Source: an uncultured Clostridia bacterium
Lineage (GTDB): Bacteria > Bacillota > Clostridia > Christensenellales > Aristaeellaceae
NCBI GenBank assembly: GCA_934670175.1
Contig: CAKUOX010000018.1
Span: forward strand, 1 to 40,318
DNA length: 40,318 bases
Direction of reading: 5' to 3'
Under the pieces are notes generated by a model. The model had not been told where the DNA came from. It did no database searches and saw nothing but the letters and a program-made list of their open reading frames with translations. Shown piece after piece: positions 7,972 through 17,355 of the stretch (position 1 is the stretch's first letter; each line of letters starts with the position of its first letter). The position numbers were made by a program, and so were the translations under genes.

Positions 7972-10521
7972 ATGAAATTCGATCGGTTGGTATTGTACAT
8001 TCTGGGAAACGGACAAGAATCCCTGGGCAGTGAGATCTGCAACTGTGTCAAAGAGATTTGCGACAGCGGTATGGATCACGGCATGCGTGTCATCATGTAT
8101 TCTCCGGGCGTCAATATCAAGGCAGAAATCAATCGCCTTCAGGCCGATCCTCTGGTAATGGCAGCGAAGATCAGCGCAAACCGGCTATATTGTGTATTTG
8201 TGATCGACGATTCCATGTCCGTTACGGAATGGGGACGCTGCATTACGGAAGTAAAGAAAAGTCTGGACGCGCAAATGCTTGCGAATGTTGCATTTACGGC
8301 GATTGTGCAGAAGGAAAATCTGAACATGACCGAAATGGCGGACATCCTGACAAAGTATCCCATGAAGGTTTTCCTGTACGGACAACAGTGCGAAGCGGGC
8401 AATATTATATACGGCGAGGATGAACAGCTAATGGCGCAATACGCGGTATTGGCAGGCTGCAATATGCTGCCTGATCAGATGAGCGTATACGCATGCGCGT
8501 TTAACAAGCTGAACCTGATGGAAAGTGATTTTGACCGCATCCGCAAACATTATATTGAAGAGGCGCTTTCAACGAAAACGACGCAAAGCCAGGACGTACT
8601 TTTCACGCGCCTGTTTGGCGAGTGGGCGGAAGGTGTTAAGGCGGATACGAACGCAGAAGAGCTTTGTGATGTGCTGAAGAAGAAGATTCGTCCGCTGTTC
8701 CCTTCGCCGGCTTGCCTGGCACTTCTGGCCAATAAGGATGTTCGAGTCGCGGAGGACAATGTAAATAAATTTATTCGCATGAATTATGCAGCTCGGAAAT
8801 CTCCCGATGAGCGGCAGAATGGGTTGCATGGAGTTCCTGAGCCTGAGATTGAGCTGCAAAGCTGCTACAGTGCATTTTTGGAGAGGTTTGAAAGAACCGG
8901 TGGGACTATCAGCAATAAACCCGAAAGCCTCGTGCGTTCCTGGCTCGAGAGCTTGCACAAAGAGAAGGAAACCAACCCGGATTATTATTGCGATGGGACG
9001 ATCGATTATATCCGCTATGATTTGATAGATTGGATCAATAGTAAGGCGAGACGGATTCGCAACGAGCAGATGAAGCGGATTCGAGATGAGATACTTAATC
9101 CGCCTGCAGATGCTGGCATCTCTGAGCGGGCGTTTATCAATACGACCGTCGATTATGCTGAAAAACGGTTGGATCCGTTCGTTCGGCTGGCGGCAGCGTA
9201 TTTTCTGGAAGCGATCAGCAGAGCGCTTCTGAAAGAATGCGACTGTCTCAGAATGCAGCTGAATGAGAGAGAGAAGATCATCGGGAAGTATCGGCTTCAT
9301 AATGATAAGCTGACCAATTATGAATTCTACGCGCGTAGTATCATGAGCAGTATCGAGTCGCACTGCGAAACCCACGTGAGACCATCCATGGTTATGGGGA
9401 GCGATGCTGCGCTCTATTACGATTCAGATGAAATGCAAAGGGCGTGGGAGCGCCTGATCGAGGGGCAGTGCCAAAAGCTGAAGGATGCCATACAGATAAC
9501 TGACCAGATCAATAATCTGAACAATATGAACGTGGCGGATTTTGGTAAGGCAATACCGACTATGCTTCGCGACAATGGTTATCGGCTAATGAAAGGAGCG
9601 CAGTTGAATTTTGCGCCTACCCAATATACGAGGTATGTTTATTCCGACAGATTGACGACAGTGGGCTTTAACGGCAAGGATTTCCCAGACTGGGATCCCG
9701 CCACCTGCAGCAAAGAGGCGGTGGAAGGACTCAATAATATCCTGCAGTTTAAGGTCGTGGAGCTTACGACGGCCAATATGCCTGCCAAGGACGAAGAAGA
9801 GACGGATATCTCTTACAGACTGCGATGCATGGCACAAGTGATCAAAATGGTGCCGAACAGCGAACGGTATAAAACCCACCAGGAGACCACTGCAACTGAG
9901 GTTGAAAAAGTTGAAACCTCGCAAGCTGTGAGTATGCAAGCGGCGAGGGCTGGAACCTGTAAAATGGCGGGCGGAAAGTTGCAGGTCACGCTTCCGGTGC
10001 ACCTGAACAGTGATGTTACATGTATTATTAACGGCTACAATGATGAGGGAACCATTAAGGCGCCCGATACGCAGTATATCAGTCTCAAGGGAAGCCTTAC
10101 CTTCGATGTGCCGATTAAGGACTTTTATGGACACTGTCGCCTGACCGTTATTGGCAGCATGGGCACGGGTGCGAATAGCACCAAATATGAGGAAACCTTT
10201 GGCTTTGACGCTGCCAATACGCCGGACGAAACCTATAAGCGAAAAAATGGTGGTGGACTCTTTAGCAAGAGGCAAAGCGTAACCGTTCGGGATGAAGATA
10301 TTCCGCTTAAGCATGTGGTATTCATGCTGCAGGGCAAGCGGCCTATACCGTTGGAAGTGTGTATCAACCCGGACGCGCAGGATCCGGTTCAATATAAAGA
10401 TACGGTGTTATACCCGATTGGCCAAGGGGTCAAATGGGACGTCTACGCGCCGGAAGATATTGCGGAATCCATGGTGCTGAAAGCAAATGACCCTGAGGGA
10501 ATACGCAGAATTTCTGAGTAA
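7972..10521 (+). CDS. Large cytoplasmic protein of unknown function (operon gene 3)
   Basis: This is an 849-residue protein that I do not recognise. A GAGGAG motif precedes the ATG, and the next gene starts 23 bases after the stop. There is no signal peptide or transmembrane helix, so it should act in the cytoplasm. Residues 1-180 alternate beta strands and helices (FDRLVLYILGNG..., LYCVFVIDDSMSVTEWG, KVFLYGQQCEAG). This could be an alpha/beta fold related to VWA or to the tubulin-like partner, but no motif proves it. Residues 200-620 are largely helical. From about 660 the protein becomes beta-rich (LQVTLPVHLNSDVTCIINGY, SLTFDVPIKDFYGHCRLTVIG), suggesting a beta-sandwich. A short basic-glycine-hydrophobic segment (KRKNGGGLFSKRQ, near 756-768) joins this to the final beta region. 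Similar segments end the two genes that follow. The operon position suggests a partner of the tubulin-like protein. Confidence 0.75.
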   Translation: MKFDRLVLYILGNGQESLGSEICNCVKEICDSGMDHGMRVIMYSPGVNIKAEINRLQADPLVMAAKISANRLYCVFVIDDSMSVTEWGRCITEVKKSLDAQMLANVAFTAIVQKENLNMTEMADILTKYPMKVFLYGQQCEAGNIIYGEDEQLMAQYAVLAGCNMLPDQMSVYACAFNKLNLMESDFDRIRKHYIEEALSTKTTQSQDVLFTRLFGEWAEGVKADTNAEELCDVLKKKIRPLFPSPACLALLANKDVRVAEDNVNKFIRMNYAARKSPDERQNGLHGVPEPEIELQSCYSAFLERFERTGGTISNKPESLVRSWLESLHKEKETNPDYYCDGTIDYIRYDLIDWINSKARRIRNEQMKRIRDEILNPPADAGISERAFINTTVDYAEKRLDPFVRLAAAYFLEAISRALLKECDCLRMQLNEREKIIGKYRLHNDKLTNYEFYARSIMSSIESHCETHVRPSMVMGSDAALYYDSDEMQRAWERLIEGQCQKLKDAIQITDQINNLNNMNVADFGKAIPTMLRDNGYRLMKGAQLNFAPTQYTRYVYSDRLTTVGFNGKDFPDWDPATCSKEAVEGLNNILQFKVVELTTANMPAKDEEETDISYRLRCMAQVIKMVPNSERYKTHQETTATEVEKVETSQAVSMQAARAGTCKMAGGKLQVTLPVHLNSDVTCIINGYNDEGTIKAPDTQYISLKGSLTFDVPIKDFYGHCRLTVIGSMGTGANSTKYEETFGFDAANTPDETYKRKNGGGLFSKRQSVTVRDEDIPLKHVVFMLQGKRPIPLEVCINPDAQDPVQYKDTVLYPIGQGVKWDVYAPEDIAESMVLKANDPEGIRRISE

Positions 10522-10544
10522 CGATATAGAATGGAGAAATAGCA

Positions 10545-12227
10545 ATGAATAGATGTCCGATTTGCGGAAAAGAATTTGCGTTTGAAGATGTGCTTTTCTT
10601 CGGCACCAGAAATGCCATGGGCTCAAAGTCGATGAAAAAGCCGGGCGTCGCAACACGCGTGGACACGCAGAAGAGTGCGAGCATGACCTTTGCCATGAGT
10701 GGTGGCGGCTTTTTCGGGGCGCCGCTCACAGCCAAACCGCAGGTGGAGCAGAAGACTGAACCGGAGGTTGTCCCTGAGGCCGAACATAAATCGGATTTGT
10801 GCATTGCTGAATGGGCAGAGGACGCCATTCATGCAAAATTCATGAAAGACAGCGGATTTTGGCATGGAGAGGATGAAGCGAGCGTCGGCAAAAAGACGGA
10901 ACGCTTTATTGTTCATTGGAGCATGGAGAAATGCGAAAAGGGCATTGCGAAGGCCTCGATCATGGCGAAAAATGCAAATGTGCCGACTACCGTTACGCTG
11001 AGTGATGAGGATTGTGCAAAATATGGCAAGGGATCGCTTCTGACGGATGCTATGTGCCCTCATTGCCATTGCGCCATCGATCCTACATATTTCAGCATTC
11101 CGAATCAGAACTGCCATATTATCTCGTTGATTGGCTATCCTTCCTGTGGAAAGACTGAATTCAAGCTGGCATTTGTAGAAGAGCTGTCCAAATTGGAGGA
11201 TGTTTTTGAGCTATGCGACAGCGTAGAGCTGACGGTCGATAGTAAGAAGATGACCAACAGTGAGGGCGAGGCCTTCAAGGATGGCGAGGCTGAAGCGACG
11301 GATCCAGAAAAGTTGGTCTTCCCAGTGGTGTTCATGGTGAAAAACAAAGAGGACGATTCCATGCATCTGATCTCGCTCTGCGATATGCCGGGGGAATTTT
11401 ATCGCGATTACCTCGATGGAATGAAAGAAAAGCTGGCAGCCAACGAGAGCCTGAAAAAGTGCGATGCTGCGATTATGATGATCGGTGCATCCCAACTTTT
11501 CCCTATCGTCGAACATGATCGGAAAACGGTTCGCGTGGAAAATACTCAGACCGGTGAATCCAAGGATGTTTTAGTGGATGTACAGTATGTGCCCAAGGAG
11601 AACGGAAAGACGCCCTATATCACGGATCCAATGAAGAATTTTGATAAATATGAGGTTTGCAAAGAAGTCAAGTATTTGGCACTGGTCGTGACGAAGGGGG
11701 ATTTGCTGATCGGCAAGGTAGGGCGCGGCATCGCAGACAGGGGTGGAAATGATCCTTTGCTGAGACAGATGAAAATATGTAAGAGCGATGAATCCAGCGA
11801 TCACAAGTCGCAGGTCAATGTCCATGTAATTAATCAGGTAGACATCGAAACCATGCGCTCAATTCGTAAGTCGGCTACATATGTAAATAAGAACGCGATT
11901 AAGGACGAAATCTGCAAAAAGGTTAAGGGAGAACTGAAGCCGGAGAACATCCGCGCGTTTGTCATTTCTACGCTGCGGCGACCGAATCCGGAAAAGGCTG
12001 AATTTTATGTGATGGATAATTCAGCGTATCCAAGGCATCGTATCCTGGAGCCATTATTGTTTCTGCTAGCAGAGTGGGGTGCAGTGCCGAAAACCAACGT
12101 TCCCTGGGGAGCTGGTGATAATGGGGACAGCTCGGTGGAAGAAATCGAAGCCGCTGATGGTAAGGATGGAGAACAGAAGAAAGAAAAACGGGGCGGCTGG
12201 CTCTTTTGGAGGAAGAACAGGGGTTAA
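10545..12227 (+). CDS. Zinc-ribbon P-loop GTPase (operon gene 4)
   Basis: This is a 560-residue cytoplasmic protein. Two metal-binding pairs, CPIC (C4, C7) and CPHCHC (C171, C174, C176), are separated by about 160 residues, as if a zinc ribbon had been split by an insert. Directly after it comes a P-loop, GYPSCGKT (197-204). A Walker B/G3-like DMPG (280-283) follows in LISLCDMPGEFYRDY, and TKGD (383-386), a G4-like [NT]KxD motif, in LALVVTKGDLL. These support a TRAFAC-type GTPase, though nucleotide specificity is inferred. The C-terminus ends in a basic aromatic tail (KEKRGGWLFWRKNRG). This fits the 'distinct GTPase' that accompanies FtsZ-like family 1 proteins in other bacteria, and it would be a regulator or loader of the tubulin-like component. 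The start has GGAGAA at 10532-10537. Confidence 0.8.
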   Translation: MNRCPICGKEFAFEDVLFFGTRNAMGSKSMKKPGVATRVDTQKSASMTFAMSGGGFFGAPLTAKPQVEQKTEPEVVPEAEHKSDLCIAEWAEDAIHAKFMKDSGFWHGEDEASVGKKTERFIVHWSMEKCEKGIAKASIMAKNANVPTTVTLSDEDCAKYGKGSLLTDAMCPHCHCAIDPTYFSIPNQNCHIISLIGYPSCGKTEFKLAFVEELSKLEDVFELCDSVELTVDSKKMTNSEGEAFKDGEAEATDPEKLVFPVVFMVKNKEDDSMHLISLCDMPGEFYRDYLDGMKEKLAANESLKKCDAAIMMIGASQLFPIVEHDRKTVRVENTQTGESKDVLVDVQYVPKENGKTPYITDPMKNFDKYEVCKEVKYLALVVTKGDLLIGKVGRGIADRGGNDPLLRQMKICKSDESSDHKSQVNVHVINQVDIETMRSIRKSATYVNKNAIKDEICKKVKGELKPENIRAFVISTLRRPNPEKAEFYVMDNSAYPRHRILEPLLFLLAEWGAVPKTNVPWGAGDNGDSSVEEIEAADGKDGEQKKEKRGGWLFWRKNRG

Positions 12228-12268
12228 CGCTTTTAGTCAGCGGATCTTGACATGGAGGAATACAAGCA

Positions 12269-15200
12269 GTGGCAGATAAACAATTGTCTCTGGCGTATGC
12301 CCAGTTTCTAAAGGGCTATAACTACACGCAGAATTTCGCCTATAAAGATTACACGCCGAACCTGCCGTTTATGGTTATGTGGGCTGAAAAACCTTTGCGT
12401 GCGGCTGAAAAGAATAAAAGCATCACCGAGGAAGGCGAGAGCTTCTATCATCCGATCTATGAGCTGGCAACGGCAGATTTTGACCGTTGGTGCGCAGTTC
12501 ATAGTGAAAAAATAAAATTGTCTCGGTGGGTGGCCTATACGCAGTACGTTTCTCTGGACGGTTATGATGCACGACCGAGTATTCATACCGTAGAAGAGAT
12601 GGATGAAGTGCGCAGAGGTATTGCATATGCCGTAAATCCTCGATATATGCGGGATGTCAAGGGAGAGGACATCTACCTGAATGATGAGACGTATATCAAT
12701 GTGGCGATAGATGGAATGCCGCTGCGTGAGGATTATCTCGATATTGTGCAGGCGCCCCCTCATGAGATTGCGAATGAGCGAGAGGCTTATTTGGTCTTGT
12801 GCATTTGGAGAAGCTGCTGGGAGAGAATGTGGTCGATGATGCAGGGCGAGAGCGGTGACGACGTCAATCATGTGGATATTGCGATTCGCAGATTCACGGA
12901 AGACCGCATGAAAACATGCATGGATGTATTCACCGAATGGCTGTCACGCATCTTGCCGCCGCAGGTCATGTCCATGATCTGCGTAACCGTCGGTGCGGCC
13001 TATGATGAGGCGAAATGGAATAATTCCGTATGCCGCATTATGTATAATGCTGACGCGGATACCTTAAATGATGGCGGACGCAGCCGTATGTTCGATCTGG
13101 ATAACGTTGTGAACGGGGTGCCCTCTGTTTTGGGGCTGCCCTCAGAGCTGGAAATGGAAGCGTGGGAACGCGAGCTGGTTCAGGAGCTTTCGGGAAACAG
13201 ATACCCGAAGTATTATCAGAAATTCCATGATCTGATCCATAAGGGCAGTGTTGACCTGCCGGAGAATTGTGGACGTTTTGGCGTTGCGCTGCTGGCGGAC
13301 TATGAGATCCTGAAGCTGTGTACGCTATTTGAGATGCATATCAAAAATGCCCGGGAAAGACAGGAATTCTACAATGCGAATATCTGCCGCTATAATATCG
13401 CCGAACGCATGGTTAGCGTTTACGGACTTACGCCGCAGGCCACACATATTCTGTTGCACGAGATGGAGAAGGATCTGGCGGAAGCAGCAAAGGTGTTTGC
13501 CGGCAGTATTGAGTTTTATAATTATATCGCACTTCTGGAGATTTATTGCAGAACGGGCGATGCAGAGCTGAAGCAGGAATGCTTCAATACGTTGGCGAGT
13601 CAGTTTGAGGCGGACGGCCAGCTGTTGCTGCGCAATCCCGATGTCATGGAGCAGAAAGACTTGTTCCGGGCGTTGGAGCTGCAGATGGCGACGGCTTATG
13701 TGGACGACGGCAGAGCTGGGAGCCTCAGCTGTGAGGAATATAGAGAACTGGCTGAAATGCATAAAACGGCAGATTCAGAGGGAGACCGTGGGGTGTGTGA
13801 CGCACTGGAGACGGTTCTTTCTTGCTGCCTGCATTTCCTGGGAGGCGAAAAAACACCGCTGCAGATTGCCGAGGAATACGGAATTGACAATGTAATTCGG
13901 CGCCTGGTTGTCAACATAGTAGAGTATTATTATCGCTATCAGCGCGGGAAGCTCGAGCATGAGCAGTATGCCGAGCTGATTCAGCTGCGCGAAGATTACA
14001 GCGGACAGATGGATGCAGAAGTGCGTAACCATGCCGACGAGATGCTCGCAGAACAGTACAAGCTTGAAGATTCCCCCGAGAGCCCCGCAGATATGCTGTA
14101 TAAGGCGGGTATGGAAGAAGTGTGGAATCGCTGTCTGACTGCGGAATGCAGTGCTGTCAAAGGCCAGATGACCGATGAGGAATACAACGTCTGGGTGGAG
14201 CGCCTGGAGTGCAATGAGATCAAACGGCAAACAGCAGACAGCATAGTGGAGATGCTGACGAACCGTGCGGCGAAAGACGGTCTCAACAGCTATATCGCGA
14301 TTGCCCGAGGCAAGGAATTGACTTCGCTGAAGGATGCGCTGGTGCGCCGTGCGCTTCGTGACATTGAAGACAAAGGTAACAAGCTGGAAGCAGCGGACTA
14401 CGAATGGTGGGTCAACAACTGGAAGGCTGAACGGGATGATGGCAATCAGATTGCTGCGGAGATTTTTGATACGCTTCGTCATGTACAGATCAAGGGCGGC
14501 GAGTACGGTATTCTGGAATTGACCCGAAAAGCGGGCGCCTGGTCGCTGCTGGGCGAACTGGCAAAACGTGAGGCGAAGCAGGTTGAAAGCCTGAATAATG
14601 AGCGCTTTGACAGGTGGGTCGATGTTTACAGCGCGCTGACTGCCCACGTGGAAGAGGTTAGCAATGACGCGATTATTGCATGTGAACAGCTTTTGAGTAC
14701 GAAAATCACATGGGAAACCTTGCAGAAGTTGCAGAAAAAGGGCATTCGAGGCAACATTTATTGGGATAGCATGCATGCCGTTTTGGATGATCAAAACGGC
14801 AAATCCATGGGGCGCATGAAGATTTCCGTATTCCGGCAGTGGTTGAGCTATCTGAGAGAAGCCGAAGCCGAAAACGCAGAGCAGAGCATTGCAGGCGATA
14901 TTCGCGTGATGTTGTCTACGCGGCTGCAGTTGACCGAAGAAACCAGTGATAATGTAATCAATGCCTGCGATCTGCTGGACAGCGAAGATTTCAAGGATGA
15001 CGAGCTTCGTCGGGCAATGATACGAGAGGAATATAAAGCTCTGGAGCGGAGCGGGCGTATACGTGATGTTGAGAGCCTGAAGCGCTGGTTGCGTTACTAT
15101 CGTTTCATGAAACGCAATGCCGATTCGTTGGCAGATGATATTGAAAAGTATATCAGCGCTTACGCGATGATTGACGGCCACTATATTCTGGAAACTGTGT

Positions 15201-17326
15201 TGGGGGAAGGCTGCGATGTTCTGGAGGAAAGCATTCTTAATAAAGAAAAAGAGTGCACGCAGGATTACACAGAACCGGAATATTGCTTCCGCATGGAGCG
15301 CTATTTTGCGAATCGCTATGCCGAGCTCTATTGCGATGTTCTAAGCGCCAAACGATTCAATCATTCCAAGGCGCTGGATCTGCTTCTTACCTACTTGGAG
15401 GCACATCCAATTTCAGTCACAGATGAACGCAAGACCGGTAACCTGATGAAGGCGCTGATGGATGATACCGGGCGCATCGAGCATGATGCGATGGAGCGGT
15501 TGCGCAGGCTTTCAGAAACTGCAGCGATTCGCAGCGTTCTGGGAAATGACCAGGAATTGCTGCTGAGGGTGGTCAATGAAGGCATTCGTTTGAATCTCAG
15601 TGTACATGAATTGAGCTGTTTCACCAGCCTGATTAAGGGAGATAGCATCGATGTGCTCGCGGAGCGTGTCAAGCAGGAGTTTGCAGATGCGTTGGTTACA
15701 GGACGCGAAGATTATAGCTGTACTGACTTGACTGGCTATTACAAGGGAACCATCACTCCTGAAATTGCAGGCAGCATTCTCAGTAAGGTCAACAGTATCG
15801 TCAGCGGGCATGTAATATCATCGGTGACCTTGAAAAATGCGATTGCTAAGCTGGCGGAAACGCGTATGCCGGAGCCCTATGCCTCTGATATGCTGTGCAG
15901 CTTGTTGGAAGAGGGCAGTGGGCAGATCGATATGCTTCTTCTGATGGATTATGCCGATGCGCGCGAACCGTCCTGCCGTGAGAAGATGCTGCTCAGCCTT
16001 ACACACTGGCTGCAGAAGAGCCCGGTACAGGCAGACGGAACATTGGACGATATTATTGCTTTCGCTTCCAGGCTACAGGGAGAAAGCCTGGGAAGGGTCA
16101 GCGATGAGCTGTTCAAGGGTGTTGTTGCGTTGCTCTCAGGTGAAGTTAACTGTAAAAATACCCGACTTGAGACCTACGAGCGTATCTGCAATTTTTGGCA
16201 GGATGCTAAAGGCGCCGACTTTGCTCGCGTGCGGGATCCGCTGCTCAATGGCTGCGCTGCGTTGACGGGCGCTCGCGAAAAGTATCTGAATAATTGCATG
16301 GCCGCTGGTCCCGTGCGTATCGAGCCGCAGTATGCAGAACTGAACGCGGCTGCTGCCGAGATGCAGAGAGAGCGCCTGCGCAATGCCATTCAGGAAGCTA
16401 CTTCACCGTCGGAACTGTCGGAGAGTCTTAACGGCTTGATATGGCTGGATGAGGCTGCCGTCAATGTTTGCCGCCAGGATGAATCTATAATCAGATCCTT
16501 CCGCAGCGTTATTGAGAACTCAATCCAGCGTAAGACCGAGGAGGCACGTGTCAGTGGCGATAAGACCGCTGAGCTGACAGCGCTTTATAAAACCAATGAG
16601 GAAATGCGCAACCTGGAAATATTCCCTGCCGCCGGCAATGTACTTAAGGACGCCCTGAAGGAACAGATACTTGCGCGCGCACAGAATGTGTTTACGAGCT
16701 GCATTTCTCTGTACAGCAAGAATGCGGATGGCGCTGCATTCAACGATGCAATGGATCATCTCGGGATGCTTCTGAAAAATGTGGGTGCAGATAAAAAGAA
16801 CGCAGTTTCTGAAGCGACCATCGCCTGGTGTCGTGAGTTTGCTTCCATGGTTCGCGAGGGACGACAGGATAATGCTTCAATTTTACAGGTCTATGCCGAG
16901 CGTAGCGACCTTGCGATGCTGAAGCGTTTTGTGCTGCATGTGTATAAGGAGGATCTCTCCAGAAGAGATTATGTGGATGCTTCCTGTGCATACGCTTTGC
17001 TTACGGCTGCAAAGGTGCTCAACATGAATGATATTTGGACACAGTATCTTTCAATGGCGACACACCTGCCGGAGGGGAAGTCCATCTGGTCTGCGGGCAA
17101 GGATACAGAAATTATTATGGATGTTGTATTCGTGTATGGGCTTCTGAAGGATATCGGCGACGATATTGCAACGGAGAACACCCTTTCCGACTACTGCATG
17201 TCTGATCAGCATTTTAGCGATCTGGCTGTAAAGCAGCATAATAAGGAGCTGGGAAAGATCTTGAAGAAAGGCAACGCATCCATAGAAAAGAAAAAGAGCG
17301 GCTTATTTGGCCTCTTTAGGAAATAG
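12269..17326 (+). CDS. Giant helical scaffold-like protein of unknown function (operon gene 5)
   Basis: This is a 1685-residue protein that I do not recognise. The GTG start at 12269 is supported by TGGAGGAA eight bases upstream. It has no signal peptide or membrane helix. It looks almost entirely helical, with many short amphipathic helices rich in Glu, Leu, Arg, Ala and Tyr (for example KRWLRYYRFMKRNADSLADD). This suggests an alpha-solenoid or repeat scaffold, but I could not find a clean repeat period by eye. The first 120 residues (YAQFLKGYNYTQNFAYKDYTPN) look like a distinct N-terminal region rich in aromatic residues. The C-terminus is basic and hydrophobic (KKKSGLFGLFRK), resembling the tail of the upstream GTPase. 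It is the largest gene of the operon, 41 bases after the GTPase gene. A scaffold or adaptor role is inference. Confidence 0.75.
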   Translation: MADKQLSLAYAQFLKGYNYTQNFAYKDYTPNLPFMVMWAEKPLRAAEKNKSITEEGESFYHPIYELATADFDRWCAVHSEKIKLSRWVAYTQYVSLDGYDARPSIHTVEEMDEVRRGIAYAVNPRYMRDVKGEDIYLNDETYINVAIDGMPLREDYLDIVQAPPHEIANEREAYLVLCIWRSCWERMWSMMQGESGDDVNHVDIAIRRFTEDRMKTCMDVFTEWLSRILPPQVMSMICVTVGAAYDEAKWNNSVCRIMYNADADTLNDGGRSRMFDLDNVVNGVPSVLGLPSELEMEAWERELVQELSGNRYPKYYQKFHDLIHKGSVDLPENCGRFGVALLADYEILKLCTLFEMHIKNARERQEFYNANICRYNIAERMVSVYGLTPQATHILLHEMEKDLAEAAKVFAGSIEFYNYIALLEIYCRTGDAELKQECFNTLASQFEADGQLLLRNPDVMEQKDLFRALELQMATAYVDDGRAGSLSCEEYRELAEMHKTADSEGDRGVCDALETVLSCCLHFLGGEKTPLQIAEEYGIDNVIRRLVVNIVEYYYRYQRGKLEHEQYAELIQLREDYSGQMDAEVRNHADEMLAEQYKLEDSPESPADMLYKAGMEEVWNRCLTAECSAVKGQMTDEEYNVWVERLECNEIKRQTADSIVEMLTNRAAKDGLNSYIAIARGKELTSLKDALVRRALRDIEDKGNKLEAADYEWWVNNWKAERDDGNQIAAEIFDTLRHVQIKGGEYGILELTRKAGAWSLLGELAKREAKQVESLNNERFDRWVDVYSALTAHVEEVSNDAIIACEQLLSTKITWETLQKLQKKGIRGNIYWDSMHAVLDDQNGKSMGRMKISVFRQWLSYLREAEAENAEQSIAGDIRVMLSTRLQLTEETSDNVINACDLLDSEDFKDDELRRAMIREEYKALERSGRIRDVESLKRWLRYYRFMKRNADSLADDIEKYISAYAMIDGHYILETVLGEGCDVLEESILNKEKECTQDYTEPEYCFRMERYFANRYAELYCDVLSAKRFNHSKALDLLLTYLEAHPISVTDERKTGNLMKALMDDTGRIEHDAMERLRRLSETAAIRSVLGNDQELLLRVVNEGIRLNLSVHELSCFTSLIKGDSIDVLAERVKQEFADALVTGREDYSCTDLTGYYKGTITPEIAGSILSKVNSIVSGHVISSVTLKNAIAKLAETRMPEPYASDMLCSLLEEGSGQIDMLLLMDYADAREPSCREKMLLSLTHWLQKSPVQADGTLDDIIAFASRLQGESLGRVSDELFKGVVALLSGEVNCKNTRLETYERICNFWQDAKGADFARVRDPLLNGCAALTGAREKYLNNCMAAGPVRIEPQYAELNAAAAEMQRERLRNAIQEATSPSELSESLNGLIWLDEAAVNVCRQDESIIRSFRSVIENSIQRKTEEARVSGDKTAELTALYKTNEEMRNLEIFPAAGNVLKDALKEQILARAQNVFTSCISLYSKNADGAAFNDAMDHLGMLLKNVGADKKNAVSEATIAWCREFASMVREGRQDNASILQVYAERSDLAMLKRFVLHVYKEDLSRRDYVDASCAYALLTAAKVLNMNDIWTQYLSMATHLPEGKSIWSAGKDTEIIMDVVFVYGLLKDIGDDIATENTLSDYCMSDQHFSDLAVKQHNKELGKILKKGNASIEKKKSGLFGLFRK

Positions 17327-17355
17327 GGATCGGCATGCGTGGAGGAGGGAGCATT

